From the NCBI GenBank assembly GCA_003263775.1, contig JYJJ01000002.1:124001-188000 (forward strand): DNA of 64,000 bases, in the 5' to 3' direction. The position numbers and the translations under genes were made by a program. Position 1 is the stretch's first letter. Every line of letters begins with the position of its first letter. Origin of the DNA: Vibrio maritimus. Its GTDB lineage: Bacteria; Pseudomonadota; Gammaproteobacteria; Enterobacterales; Vibrionaceae. Positions 40,694 through 50,553 of the stretch are shown piece after piece. Under the pieces are notes generated by a model. The model was not told the DNA's origin, did no database searches, and worked only from the letters and a program-made list of their open reading frames with translations.

Positions 40694-41485
40694 GTGAATT
40701 ACGAATTGATATTGCTGTTGCTACTGCTTGGTGCCGTGGTAGGAACTATGTCGGGCTTGCTGGGTATTGGTGGCGGTCTGATTGTTGTACCTGCGCTGGC
40801 GTTTTTGCTGCCTAAGTTTGGTATTGGTAGTGAGCTTGTCATGCATATCGCGCTGGCGACCTCTCTTGCTTCGATCATTATTACCTCAGGCTCATCGGCG
40901 ATAAATCACCTTAAGCTAGGTAATGTTGATTTGTTTGTGATTAAGTGGCTTATGCCGGGCGTGGTCATCGGCGGATTCGCTGGCTCTTACATCGCAGAGT
41001 GGATTCCATCGCACTACCTACCAAAGGTGTTTGCTTTTATCGTTTTGATGTTAGCGATTCAAATGTTCTTATCGATCAAATCTCAATCAGTACGGAATCT
41101 GCCATCTCCTTTTATCACCACGTGTTGCGGTGCGGGAATTGGTATGGTGTCGAGTCTTGCAGGCATCGGTGGCGGCTCTATGTCGGTGCCATTTTTGAGT
41201 AAACATGGCGTTGAAATGCGCCGCGCGGTGGGTTCTTCTTCCGTTTGTGGTTGTGTGATTGCACTGGCAGGCATGTTAGGCTTCGTGTTTCATGGTGCGA
41301 AGGTTGAAGGGTTGCCCGAGTTCAGTATCGGTTATGTTTACCTACCGGCTTTGTTTGCGATTGCTGCCACTTCAATGGTGACGACGCGATTTGGTGCCAA
41401 GTTGGCGACGACAATGCCAACACCGAAACTTAAAAAGATTTTTGCAGTCTTTCTATTGTTCGTGGCATTTTCTATGATGTTTTAG
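40694..41485 (+). CDS. TSUP/TauE-SafE family membrane permease
   Basis: 263 residues, about eight membrane helices, with two homologous halves marked by GLLGIGGGLIVVPAL and SLAGIGGGSMSVPFL, which are hallmarks of the sulfite/sulfonate exporter TauE family. Substrate not known. GTG start, 21 bases after ptsP; likely part of the rppH operon. The frame is intact. Confidence 0.85.
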   Translation: MNYELILLLLLLGAVVGTMSGLLGIGGGLIVVPALAFLLPKFGIGSELVMHIALATSLASIIITSGSSAINHLKLGNVDLFVIKWLMPGVVIGGFAGSYIAEWIPSHYLPKVFAFIVLMLAIQMFLSIKSQSVRNLPSPFITTCCGAGIGMVSSLAGIGGGSMSVPFLSKHGVEMRRAVGSSSVCGCVIALAGMLGFVFHGAKVEGLPEFSIGYVYLPALFAIAATSMVTTRFGAKLATTMPTPKLKKIFAVFLLFVAFSMMF

Positions 41486-41518
41486 CCCCATTATTTAATA
41501 ACTTTAAGTGAGCGTTTT

Positions 41519-42334
41519 ATGTCTCAGGGATATATCCAGTTTCCAAATATTGACCCTGTTCTGTTTGAGTTAGGTCCGCTGTCTGTCCGTTGGTACGGTT
41601 TGATGTACTTGATCGGTTTTGCTTTTGCTTTGTGGCTTGCCAATCGCCGTGCAGATAAGGCAGGTTCTGGTTGGACTCGAGAACAGGTGTCGGATCTTCT
41701 GTTTGCCGGCTTTCTTGGGGTAGTTATCGGTGGTCGTGTCGGCTACGTATTGTTTTACGGTTTCGAAGAGCTGCTACAAGATCCGTTGTACTTATTCAAA
41801 GTGTGGACTGGCGGCATGTCGTTCCATGGTGGTTTGCTGGGTGTTATCACTGCGATGTTCTGGTACGCGCGTAAGAACGGTCGCACTTTCTTCAATGTTG
41901 CGGACTTTATAGCCCCGCTGGTGCCGTTTGGTTTGGGCATGGGACGTCTTGGCAACTTTATGAATAGCGAGCTTTGGGGACGCGTGACGGATGTGCCATG
42001 GGCGATCATCTTCCCGAACGGCGGTCCGTTGCCACGCCACCCATCTCAACTGTATGAGTTTGCGTTAGAAGGTGTGGTGCTATTCCTAATTTTGAACTGG
42101 TTTATTCGCAAACCTCGCCCAGAAGGCTCTGTATCTGGCTTGTTCTTGCTTGGTTATGGAACCTTTAGATTTATGGTAGAGTACGTGCGCGAGCCGGATG
42201 CACATCTTGGTTTGTTTGGCGGATTTATTTCAATGGGCCAAATCCTCTCATTGCCAATGGTGATCATTGGCGGCTTGATGGTCGCGTGGGCTTATAAAGT
42301 TAACGGTGCAACCGCTCCAAAAGTATCGAAGTAA
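41519..42334 (+). CDS. lgt: prolipoprotein diacylglyceryl transferase Lgt
   Basis: Transfers diacylglycerol from phosphatidylglycerol to the lipobox Cys, the first step of lipoprotein maturation. 271 residues, seven membrane helices. The signature [15 protein letters not shown], the essential His in GGMSFHGG and the conserved Arg in [15 protein letters not shown] are all present. An 11-base gap separates it from thyA. It serves the lipoproteins encoded nearby (Slp-like and 56761 gene). Confidence 0.95.
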   Translation: MSQGYIQFPNIDPVLFELGPLSVRWYGLMYLIGFAFALWLANRRADKAGSGWTREQVSDLLFAGFLGVVIGGRVGYVLFYGFEELLQDPLYLFKVWTGGMSFHGGLLGVITAMFWYARKNGRTFFNVADFIAPLVPFGLGMGRLGNFMNSELWGRVTDVPWAIIFPNGGPLPRHPSQLYEFALEGVVLFLILNWFIRKPRPEGSVSGLFLLGYGTFRFMVEYVREPDAHLGLFGGFISMGQILSLPMVIIGGLMVAWAYKVNGATAPKVSK

Positions 42335-42345
42335 TAGGAATTGTC

Positions 42346-43197
42346 GTGAAGCAGTATTTAGACTTATGTCAGCGAATTGTTGACGAGGGTGTTTGGATTG
42401 AGAACGAGCGCACAGGTAAACGTTGTTTAACCGTGGTTAATGCCGATCTCACTTACGATGTTGCTGGCAATGCCTTTCCATTGGTCACTACTCGCAAGAG
42501 CTTTTGGAAAGCAGCAGTTGCTGAGCTACTTGGCTACATCCGCGGCTATGATAATGCGGAAGATTTTCGCAAGTTGGGCACCAAAACATGGGATGCCAAC
42601 GCTAATCTTAATGAAGCTTGGTTAAACAACCCATATCGTAAAGGCGAAGACGACATGGGACGTGTCTATGGTGTTCAAGGTCGCGCATGGGCGAAGCCGG
42701 ATGGCGGCCATATTGACCAACTGCGTAAGATTGTCTATGACCTTTCAAAAGGTGTTGACGACCGTGGTGAAATTCTTAATTTCTACAACCCAGGTGAGTT
42801 CCATATGGGGTGCTTGCGTCCATGTATGTACAGCCACCATTTCTCTCTGTTGGGTGATACCTTATATCTAAACAGCACTCAGCGCTCTTGTGACGTGCCG
42901 CTTGGACTTAATTTCAATATGGTTCAGGTGTATGTGTTCTTGGCCATCATGGCGCAAATCACTGGCAAGAAGCCAGGTCAGGCTTACCACAAGATTGTGA
43001 ATGCGCACATTTATGAAGATCAGCTTGAGCTGATGCGTGATGTGCAGCTTAAACGTGAGCCTTTGGCCGCGCCAGAGTTTCGCATTAACCCAAAAATTAA
43101 GTCATTAGAAGATCTTGAAACCTGGGTAACGCTGGACGATTTTGAAGTGATTGGTTACGAGAGTCACGAGCCGATTCGTTATCCGTTCTCAGTATAA
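42346..43197 (+). CDS. thyA: thymidylate synthase ThyA
   Basis: Makes dTMP from dUMP with methylene-tetrahydrofolate. 283 residues, longer than E. coli (264), the length usual in Vibrio. The nucleophile Cys is in [13 protein letters not shown]; the dUMP-binding segment [18 protein letters not shown] is clear. GTG start behind AGGAA. Terminator follows. Last gene of the rppH-thyA group. Confidence 0.95.
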   Translation: MKQYLDLCQRIVDEGVWIENERTGKRCLTVVNADLTYDVAGNAFPLVTTRKSFWKAAVAELLGYIRGYDNAEDFRKLGTKTWDANANLNEAWLNNPYRKGEDDMGRVYGVQGRAWAKPDGGHIDQLRKIVYDLSKGVDDRGEILNFYNPGEFHMGCLRPCMYSHHFSLLGDTLYLNSTQRSCDVPLGLNFNMVQVYVFLAIMAQITGKKPGQAYHKIVNAHIYEDQLELMRDVQLKREPLAAPEFRINPKIKSLEDLETWVTLDDFEVIGYESHEPIRYPFSV

Positions 43198-43224
43198 CGT
43201 TTCGCGTTAGGAATCGAACAAAAA

Positions 43225-43257
43225 CGCCGAGCAGATCAGTCTGCTCGGCGTTTTTTT
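43225..43257 (+). terminator. thyA terminator
   Basis: CGCCGAGCAGA pairs with TCTGCTCGGCG around a short loop, followed by seven T residues. Confidence 0.92.
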
Positions 43258-43296
43258 GTGACCAGATAATAGCTTTGCTACGGAGTAATAGCTTCG

Positions 43297-44036
43297 TTAC
43301 CAGCTAATGGCTTCACGTTCGGTAAAGAAGCCAGCAGTTGGACCATCATCTTCTAGTGTCGCTAACCAGATCGCGGTGTCGGCACCTTCACGTGGCGTTT
43401 TCAGCTTCACGCTGTCTCCATACTCTGGAAGCTCGTCTAGGTTCATACCGGAATCGACCCAGCCAGGCAGTAGGAATTCACCTTAATCCCAAATGGCTCG
43501 AGCTCTTTGGCAAAAAGGACAGTGTTAGCGTTGACGCCAATTTTTGAAGACTGGTAGGCAGCACAGACATCGTCTCTCCACGGAGAGCGCATATTGGCAA
43601 GCTGAGAAAGTTGCGCTGCTTGGCTCGAGACATTGACCACGCGTGCCCCAATGGACTTTTTCAGCAGCGGAGTTAAGGCTCTTGTAAGTAAAAATGGCCC
43701 AATCTGATTGACTTCAATCACTCGTCGATAAGTGTCTTCATCGATCAGCGATGGGTGCTTGCCAAAATCTGCCAAGATCGAGGCGTTGTTGACCAAAACA
43801 TCTAAGCGGCCAAACTCATCGCCTATCTTATTAGCGATAGCCGGAAACATGGAAGACATCGCAAGATCGATTTTAACGTGCGATGCGAGGTAGCCTTTAT
43901 GACGGAATTCATTGGCGAGGGCGCTGCAAGATTGGATGTCCGCCATGATCACGTGGAAACCTTGTTCCATGAGCATTTCAGATGTGGCGAGACCGATCCC
44001 TTGAAACGCACCGGTAACGAGTGCGATTTTGTGCAT
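43297..44036 (-). CDS. short-chain dehydrogenase/reductase, frameshifted
   Basis: Classical NAD(P)H-dependent SDR, about 246 residues after repair. The cofactor loop is TGAFQGIG, NNAS follows, and the catalytic Ser, Tyr and Lys lie in VNVSSQAAQ and YQSSK. The frame breaks near 43475: minus-strand TGCCTGGC should be TGCCCTGGC (SYCPGWVDSGMNLDEL), one C missing, and the protein then runs to TAA at 43297, ending FFTEREAISW. Substrate unknown; it resembles Vibrio carbonyl reductase-like SDRs. Confidence 0.85.
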
Positions 44037-44150
44037 ACTGGACCTTTTCGTCGAGTTGATTAATTGCAGTCTATCGCTGGGGGAAAAGGGATGGCAGTAA
44101 CATAGGGGGATGTTACCTCTAGGTAACTGCCAAAGTGTGAAGGTAAAACG

Positions 44151-44474
44151 TTAGTCGTAGTAGTACTCTTCAGCGATTTCCTCGTCGACGATCTCTTCTT
44201 CGACTATTTCTTCTTCTACTGCAACGTCAGTGACGACTTCACACGCTTCTTCATCGTAAGCGCCATCTACGGTACCCACAACTGCACCTGTACCGCCACC
44301 AATGGCTGCACCGGCAGCTGCTCCGCGACCGCCGTCAACAATACCACCGACAACAGCGCCTGTGATTGCACCATCTACTGCTCCATCGATAGCGCCTTCT
44401 GCGGTTTGGTCACAGTAGTATGCAAAGCTTGGTGAGGCGATAAGTGCGCTGAGAAGTAGAATTTTTGTTTTCAT
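44151..44474 (-). CDS. glycine-zipper envelope protein with acidic Tyr tail
   Basis: 107 residues: signal peptide (MKTKILLLSALIASPSFA), a Gly/Ala-rich zipper at residues 27-65 with repeated GAVxG spacing that may form membrane-spanning helix packing, and an acidic C-terminus full of Val-Glu-Glu-Glu ending EEYYYD. Similar zipper proteins sit in the periplasm or outer membrane. Function unknown; monocistronic. Confidence 0.65.
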   Translation of the reverse strand: MKTKILLLSALIASPSFAYYCDQTAEGAIDGAVDGAITGAVVGGIVDGGRGAAAGAAIGGGTGAVVGTVDGAYDEEACEVVTDVAVEEEIVEEEIVDEEIAEEYYYD

Positions 44475-44714
44475 GACAGAGTCCTATACATAGTGATTGC
44501 GTAATAGAGTAAACAAGGACTTAAACTTCGGTAAGTTGGTCAACGTCAATCTTGGGTCAGTTTCTAGTCGGGGTATTGTTGAGCTGTATTGACGGCTAGT
44601 TTTAGTGGGTTATGTGTCAATAATAGGATGCAAAGACTCAACAATAGGCTGCCACTTGCGAAGCGGTAACCGCTTGACTCATAATGAATTGAGAGAGAAA
44701 TAGGAGAGCAGAAA

Positions 44715-45287
44715 ATGCGAGCGTATGTATGGATATTAGCGGCCCTGCTGGTGGGCTGCAGTAGCGGTCCTGATGAGATTAAAGTGGCCGATGAAAAGCT
44801 GTTGGTCAGTTATCAAGATGCGAGCCCTGATGCGACACCTTATAAAGGTCAGCCTGCACGCTGGGGTGGGGTGGTTGCAAAGCTCACTAACCCGTCGGCA
44901 AGCAGTAGTGAGCTGCAAATCAGCTATTTTGAACTTGATGCGAAAGGGCGACCAGATGAAACCCGACAAGGAAGTAGCCGTTTTGTCGTTAAGGTAGAGC
45001 GATTTTTAGACCCGAAGATTTTTGTGCTTGGTAAGCCAATGACTTTTGTTGGCACGATTGAGGGACAAACGGATATTAAAGTGGGCGAGCAGACCCTTTC
45101 TGTTCCGGTGCTAAAGGCATCGAACTACTATCTGTGGACGGAAGATAAACGCATCAAAACCTATTATGTCGGCGATCCGTACTACAACTATTATTATGAC
45201 CGCTATTACTATTGGGACTACGTGGATGAAGTCGACCTTATCGAGCATTACGATGCCTATGACGCCTACGACTATGGTGATTTCTAA
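44715..45287 (+). CDS. Slp-family outer-membrane lipoprotein
   Basis: 190 residues. Lipobox LLVGC at residues 11-15 followed by Ser-Ser, so lipid-anchored, with no Asp at +2 (outer-membrane sorting). The body has the Slp family segments YKGQPARWGGVVAKL and FVGTIEGQ. The C-terminal 40 residues hold about sixteen Tyr (for example YNYYYDRYYYWDY), which is not typical of E. coli Slp. Stationary-phase outer-membrane role is by family only. Confidence 0.8.
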   Translation: MRAYVWILAALLVGCSSGPDEIKVADEKLLVSYQDASPDATPYKGQPARWGGVVAKLTNPSASSSELQISYFELDAKGRPDETRQGSSRFVVKVERFLDPKIFVLGKPMTFVGTIEGQTDIKVGEQTLSVPVLKASNYYLWTEDKRIKTYYVGDPYYNYYYDRYYYWDYVDEVDLIEHYDAYDAYDYGDF

Positions 45288-45293
45288 AAACAA

Positions 45294-45323
45294 AAAAACG
45301 CTCAGCATAGGCTGAGCGTTTTT
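45294..45323. terminator. bidirectional terminator slp/nptA
   Basis: AAAAACGCTCAGC-ATAG-GCTGAGCGTTTTT between two convergent genes. Confidence 0.9.
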
Positions 45324-45358
45324 CTATTTTTTGTCACGGTATGGCATTAGCGAATTCG

Positions 45359-46507
45359 TTAAGCGGTTAGCGCTAGAATCGAACCCGGAATAACCACGAA
45401 AATAGACACTAGGTAACCCGCAACAACGGCTTTGTTCTTGATAGCCATATCAGAGATAAAATCGGCGCCTTTCACTGGTAGTTCACGTAGGAACGGAATA
45501 CCGAAGATAAATACCGTTGCCATAATGTTGAACACTAAGTGTACTAGAGCAATCTGCAGAGCAAACACGGCGTATTCACCAGATACTGCAGTTGCAGCAA
45601 GCAGACCTGTAATACAGGTACCAATGTTCGCACCTAGCGTGAATGGGTACACGTCACGAACTTTCAGCGCACCTGTACCTACTAGTGGAACCATTAAGCT
45701 GGTGGTTGTTGATGAAGACTGAACCAGTACTGTCACGATTGAACCAGACACGATACCGTGAATTGGACCACGACCAATTGCGTTCTTTAGAATTTCGCGA
45801 GCACGGCCAACCATTAGGCTCTTCATGAGTTTACCCATCACAGTGATGGCAACGAAGATAGTCGCGATACCAAGCACGATAAGTAGTACACCACCAGTCA
45901 CACCACCAAATGCACTGAGCGGCTCTTGAATCGCGCTCACGACTGGTTTGGTGATTGGTTTGATGAAGTTAAGCCCCTTCATGCTCATGTCGCCTGTTGC
46001 CATCATAGGCGATACCAGCCAGCTAGAGATCTTGTCTAGCACACCGAACATCATTTCCAGTGGCAGGAAGATAGCAACAGCAAGTAAGTTGAAGAAGTCG
46101 TGAATCGTTGCACTTGCAAAAGCACGTTTAAACTCTGTGTTACAACGAACGTGACCAAGACTGACCAGGGTATTAGTTACTGTGGTACCAATGTTTGCAC
46201 CCATGATCATTGGGATTGCTGTTGTAACAGGTAGGCCACCGGCTACCAGGCCAACAATAATAGACGTAACGGTACTAGAAGATTGGATAAGTGCCGTAGC
46301 AACCAAACCGATCATCAAGCCTGCAACTGGGTGAGAAGCAAACTCGAACAGCACTTTAGCGTGCTCGCCAGTCGCCATTTTGAAGCCACTACCTACCATA
46401 GAAACAGCAAGTAGCAATAAGTAAAGCATGAATGCCAAGTTAGCCCAGCGCAGCCAACGCGTCGTAGTCGACATAGGAGTCGTCGCTGTAGTTGCTTGGT
46501 TCATCAT
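45359..46507 (-). CDS. nptA: Na+/phosphate cotransporter NptA
   Basis: Imports inorganic phosphate with Na+ (SLC34/NptA family; V. cholerae NptA). 382 residues, about eight membrane helices in two inverted repeats. Each repeat carries the QSSST motif (TALIQSSSTVTS and TVLVQSSSTTTS) and a GANIGT motif (MIMGANIGTTVTNT and TLGANIGTCITG). No PhoU domain follows. It is divergent from nhaR. Confidence 0.9.
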   Translation of the reverse strand: MMNQATTATTPMSTTTRWLRWANLAFMLYLLLLAVSMVGSGFKMATGEHAKVLFEFASHPVAGLMIGLVATALIQSSSTVTSIIVGLVAGGLPVTTAIPMIMGANIGTTVTNTLVSLGHVRCNTEFKRAFASATIHDFFNLLAVAIFLPLEMMFGVLDKISSWLVSPMMATGDMSMKGLNFIKPITKPVVSAIQEPLSAFGGVTGGVLLIVLGIATIFVAITVMGKLMKSLMVGRAREILKNAIGRGPIHGIVSGSIVTVLVQSSSTTTSLMVPLVGTGALKVRDVYPFTLGANIGTCITGLLAATAVSGEYAVFALQIALVHLVFNIMATVFIFGIPFLRELPVKGADFISDMAIKNKAVVAGYLVSIFVVIPGSILALTA

Positions 46508-46912
46508 AGTTTTCTCCGTTTGGCCTTGGTTAATCTATTTGCGGCCTGTTGTTGAATCTGACGCGATAGTAGAACTCGAATATTACAGAAATATGACGAA
46601 ACTATTTCTATGTGATTTAAGTGCGATCATCGGTTGATTTTTGTGCTGTAAATTTGCATTTACGCATTTAACTTATTGATATTAAAGGGAGTGATTCTTT
46701 TTGAGAAAAAGAGATTAATCTGACACTATTGATGAATTAAATCGATTTATATTGACCACTTTGTCATTTATATGACAGTAGTGTGGCGAATGTGACAGTG
46801 CTTATTTCGTAAAAAAGATGGGTAAGTTGTTTTTGCTATCGGTAATATCGAATATTGTTGGCGTGGCGAGATTTTGCTATAAAAGAGAGTCACTCAATTT
46901 AGGCGATTTAGC
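46508..46912. other. nptA-nhaR divergent region
   Basis: No gene. A perfect palindrome TGTCAT-TTAT-ATGACA lies at 46762-46777, and a further GTGACAG at 46792. The TGTCAT halves recall Pho-box half sites but the spacing does not fit two 11-base repeats. Confidence 0.35.
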
Positions 46913-47806
46913 ATGTCTCATCTCAACTACAACCATTTGTACTACTTCTGGATGGTGTGCAAACAAGGTTCAGTTACCAAAGCAGCCGATGCGCTGTTTC
47001 TGACTCCACAAACGGTCACCGGTCAAATCAAAGCGCTTGAAGAGCGTATGGATGGCAAACTGACTAAGCGAAATGGTCGAAGTGTTGAACCCACTGAGCT
47101 TGGGCAGCTGGTCTATAAATACGCCGATCGAATGTTTGGACTTAGTTATGAGATGTTGGACATCGTTAACTACAGCCAGCGCTCTAATCTATTGTTTGAT
47201 GTTGGTGTCGCGGATGCTCTGTCTAAACGTCTTGTTAGTAAGATTTTGATGACGACTATCCCCGAAGATAACAACATCCATCTTCGCTGCTTTGAATCAA
47301 CGCACGAAATGTTGTTAGAGCAACTGGCTCAGCATAAGCTGGATATGATTCTGTCTGATTGCCCAGTGGACTCTAGCCAAAGTCCGGGGTTGTTCAGTAA
47401 AAAGCTGGGTGAAAGTCGTATGAGCTTCTTTACTTCAGGGCATTTGGAGAATGTTCGTTTTCCTGAAGTACTGGAACAGACTCGGCTTCTTATTCCAGGT
47501 AGCCGTACATCTATGGGCCGTAAAGTGATCCAATGGTTTGACCAACAGGGGATCCAGCCGAATATTTTGGGTGAGTTTGACGATGTTGCGTTGATGAAGG
47601 CCTTCTCTATGTACAAAGACGATGTCATCTTCCTCGCACCGAGTATCTACATGTCGGAAATAAAAGATAAGCGTAACTTGCAGTTGATTGGAGATATTGA
47701 AGACATTAAAGAAGAGTATTACGTAATCTTCGCAGAGCGAATGATCCAACATCCAGCGGTAAAAAGTGTCTGTGAAGCGGATTTTACTGATCTGCTTGCG
47801 TTTTAA
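46913..47806 (+). CDS. nhaR: LysR-family regulator NhaR
   Basis: Na+/Li+-responsive activator, 297 residues. The N-terminus [19 protein letters not shown], followed by the helix-turn-helix [20 protein letters not shown], is diagnostic. In E. coli it activates nhaA and pgaABCD. Here nhaA is not adjacent; the nearest transporter is nptA, also Na+-coupled. Frame intact. Confidence 0.92.
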   Translation: MSHLNYNHLYYFWMVCKQGSVTKAADALFLTPQTVTGQIKALEERMDGKLTKRNGRSVEPTELGQLVYKYADRMFGLSYEMLDIVNYSQRSNLLFDVGVADALSKRLVSKILMTTIPEDNNIHLRCFESTHEMLLEQLAQHKLDMILSDCPVDSSQSPGLFSKKLGESRMSFFTSGHLENVRFPEVLEQTRLLIPGSRTSMGRKVIQWFDQQGIQPNILGEFDDVALMKAFSMYKDDVIFLAPSIYMSEIKDKRNLQLIGDIEDIKEEYYVIFAERMIQHPAVKSVCEADFTDLLAF

Positions 47807-47975
47807 CTTTAGAGTTAGTTATCAATTTACTTATTTCAACAACAGTTAATTAAACAAAGCGTTAGCATGCGCGGGCTAACCATGTAAAATGTGTCGGAAA
47901 TTGCCAGCGTTATGATTTTCTGTGACAAAGACTGGCACATTGGCAACGGTATCACCAAATGAATAGAGGTAGATT

Positions 47976-48275
47976 ATGAACTTGCAGGATATGGAGAAAA
48001 ACGCATCACAAGCGGTAGTACTCTTAAAAGCGATGGCTAATGAGAGACGCCTGCAAATTCTGTGCATGCTACACAATACAGAGTTGTCGGTCGGTGAGTT
48101 GTGCGCGCGTTTAGAATTGAGTCAATCCGCATTATCGCAACATTTAGCTTGGTTACGCCGCGATGGATTGGTTTCCACGCGTAAAGAGGCACAAACGGTG
48201 TTTTATACCTTGAGCAGCAGCGAAGTTCGCCAGTTGATTGAAACGTTGCATGGTATGTACTGCAGCGACGAGTAA
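47976..48275 (+). CDS. hlyU: ArsR-family virulence regulator HlyU
   Basis: Winged-helix dimer that relieves H-NS repression of haemolysin and RTX genes. 99 residues. LKAMANERRLQILCMLHNTELSVGEL and LSQSALSQHLAWLRRDGLV match V. cholerae HlyU closely. Cys30 and Cys96 equal its redox pair Cys38/Cys104 once the 8-residue N-terminal difference is counted. An in-frame TAG two codons before ATG fixes this start. Confidence 0.93.
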   Translation: MNLQDMEKNASQAVVLLKAMANERRLQILCMLHNTELSVGELCARLELSQSALSQHLAWLRRDGLVSTRKEAQTVFYTLSSSEVRQLIETLHGMYCSDE

Positions 48276-48354
48276 GCGATGACGTTCGCTACTTTGTTGT
48301 AGCGAGTGTTTTCTTGTTAATAGAGAAAACAGTCAATACAGAAAATGCGGATAC

Positions 48355-48382
48355 AAAAAAACCGGCCTTAGCCGGTTTTTTT
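48355..48382. terminator. bidirectional terminator hlyU/rpsT
   Basis: AAAAAAACCGGC-CTTA-GCCGGTTTTTTT with T runs on both strands. Confidence 0.92.
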
Positions 48383-48402
48383 AACACAATACAAAGTCTA
48401 AA

Positions 48403-48663
48403 TTATAGAGCTTTGATTGCAGCAGAGAAGCGTGCCTTGTGACGAGCAGCTTTATTCTTATGAATAAGGCCTTTAGTCGCCATGCGGTCAAGGATTGGAG
48501 TAACTTCTGCAAATGCTGAAGTTGCTGCTTCTTTGTCGCCAGCTTCGATAGCTGCGATTGTTTTCTTCATGTAAGTGCGCATCATAGAACGACGGCTAGC
48601 GTTGTGCTGGCGACGTTTCTCAGCTTGGATAGCGCGCTTCTTAGCAGATTTACTGTTTGCCAA
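48403..48663 (-). CDS. rpsT: 30S ribosomal protein S20
   Basis: 86 residues, binds 16S r[23 protein letters not shown] and [14 protein letters not shown] are conserved. I start at TTG 48663: the mature protein begins ANSKSAKK there, and E. coli rpsT also uses UUG, which takes part in its autoregulation. The frame upstream to 48732 is only leader. Divergent from murJ as in other vibrios. Confidence 0.95.
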   Translation of the reverse strand: MANSKSAKKRAIQAEKRRQHNASRRSMMRTYMKKTIAAIEAGDKEAATSAFAEVTPILDRMATKGLIHKNKAARHKARFSAAIKAL

Positions 48664-48922
48664 GGGTCTAACTCCCAAAAACTTAGTTCGGTGACAATTT
48701 AAGGGCGAGGAATATCCCTCATTTGCGCTCAATTGTCAAATGATTTGTGCAAAAACCCGACGATATAAAACAATTTTTGATATCTGTGGGCTATCGCGGT
48801 TAAGATGGCGGGGATTCTAACAGTATTTTTCGACCAATGCTAATACTAATCCTCTCTTCAATAACAAAGGCTATTGAAACCGATAAATAGCAAAGCATTG
48901 GCTAGGTAATTCAGAGGTTATC

Positions 48923-50484
48923 GTGAGTAAACGCCTTCTTAAGTCTGGCATGATAGTGAGTGCCATGACGCTGGTGTCTCGAGTATTGGGACTGGTTCGT
49001 GATGTGGTGGTGGCGAATCTAATGGGGGCAGGGGCGAGTGCTGATGTCTTCTTCTTTGCTAATAAAATCCCCAACTTTCTTAGACGCCTTTTTGCAGAAG
49101 GGGCATTCTCTCAGGCATTTGTTCCTGTACTTACCGAATATCATGCCTCTGGTGATAAAGATAAAACTCGGGATCTAATCGCTAAAGCATCCGGTACGTT
49201 GGGAGTGATTGTCACTATTGTGACGTTACTCGGTATCCTTGGCTCGAGTGTTGTTACCGCTTTATTTGGTTTTGGTTGGTTTCTCGATTGGCTCAATGGT
49301 GGATCTGCAGCACCGAAATTTGAACTCGCCAGTTTGATGCTTAAAATCACCTTCCCGTATCTTTGGTTTATTACGTTTGTTGCGCTATCTGGGGCGATTC
49401 TTAACACTTTAGGCAAGTTTGCGGTTTCTTCTTTTACACCCGTTTTTCTCAATGTGATGATCATTGCCTGTGCGTGGTTCCTTTCACCAAACCTGGCACA
49501 GCCTGAAATTGGCTTAGCTATCGGGGTGTTTTTAGGTGGTTTTGTCCAGTTTGCGTTCCAAATTCCCTTCCTTATTAAAGAGGGGGTATTGGTTAAGCCT
49601 AAGTGGGGCTGGCGCGATCCTGGAGTGACTAAGATCCGCACCTTGATGATCCCAGCGCTGTTCGGTGTATCGGTTAGCCAAATAAACCTGCTGTTTGATA
49701 CCTTTATTGCCAGTTTCCTAGCCACAGGTTCAATTAGTTGGCTTTATTATTCAGACCGTCTTCTAGAGTTCCCGCTTGGTTTGTTTGGTATTGCGATTGC
49801 TACCGTGATTTTGCCGGCGCTGTCACGTAAGCACGTAGACGCCCATAGTGAAGGTTTTGCTCACACCATGGATTGGGCGTACGCATGGTAATCCTGCTTG
49901 GCTTGCCTGCTATGTTGGGACTGATGGTACTCGCAAAACCTATGTTGATGGTGCTCTTCATGCGCGGTGAGTTTACGCCTCACGATGTTGATCAGGCGTC
50001 TTTATCCTTATTAGCTTATGCATCCGGCCTACTTAACTTTATGTTGATCAAGGTACTCGCGCCAGGCTATTACTCGCGTCAAGATACGAAGACACCGGTG
50101 AAATATGGCATTATTGCTATGGCGTCCAATATGGTCTTCAACGCGATCTTTGCTTATTTCTACGGGTATGTTGGCCTGGCAATGGCAACAGCGTTGTCTG
50201 CCTTTATTAATATGGCGCTGCTTTATCGTGGACTTCATCGTCAAAATGTCTATCGCATTACCAAGAAAACGATTGGCTTTGTCGTTCGTCTAGTGATGGC
50301 TGTAGCTGCTATGGTGGCAGTATTGATGTGGCAGCTACAAGACATGCAGCAGTGGCTGAGCTGGGGCTTATCTGAACGTATTGTTAGCTTGACGGTACTG
50401 ATTGGTCTTGGAGGACTGACATACTTGGCGGCATTGCTTATTTTGGGAATTCGCCCGAAAGACGTAAAAGCAGCGACAGATTAA
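48923..50484 (+). CDS. murJ: lipid II flippase MurJ, frameshifted
   Basis: Flips lipid II across the inner membrane for cell-wall synthesis. About 520 residues after repair, roughly fourteen membrane segments. The start MSKRLLKSGMIVSAMTLVSR and RDVVVANLMGAGASADVFFFANKIPNFLRRLFAEGAF-type region are MOP/MurJ family. The frame breaks near 49877: GATTGGGCGTACG should be GATTGGGGCGTACG (MDWGVRMVILLG), one G missing. Because MurJ is essential, this is most likely an error. GTG start behind GAGG. Confidence 0.92.
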
Positions 50485-50553
50485 CAATGATTGGTTATAA
50501 TCCGTCAGTTTCACACTCGTAACATTTACTCAAGCAGGTGGTTTAGTCGTTTC

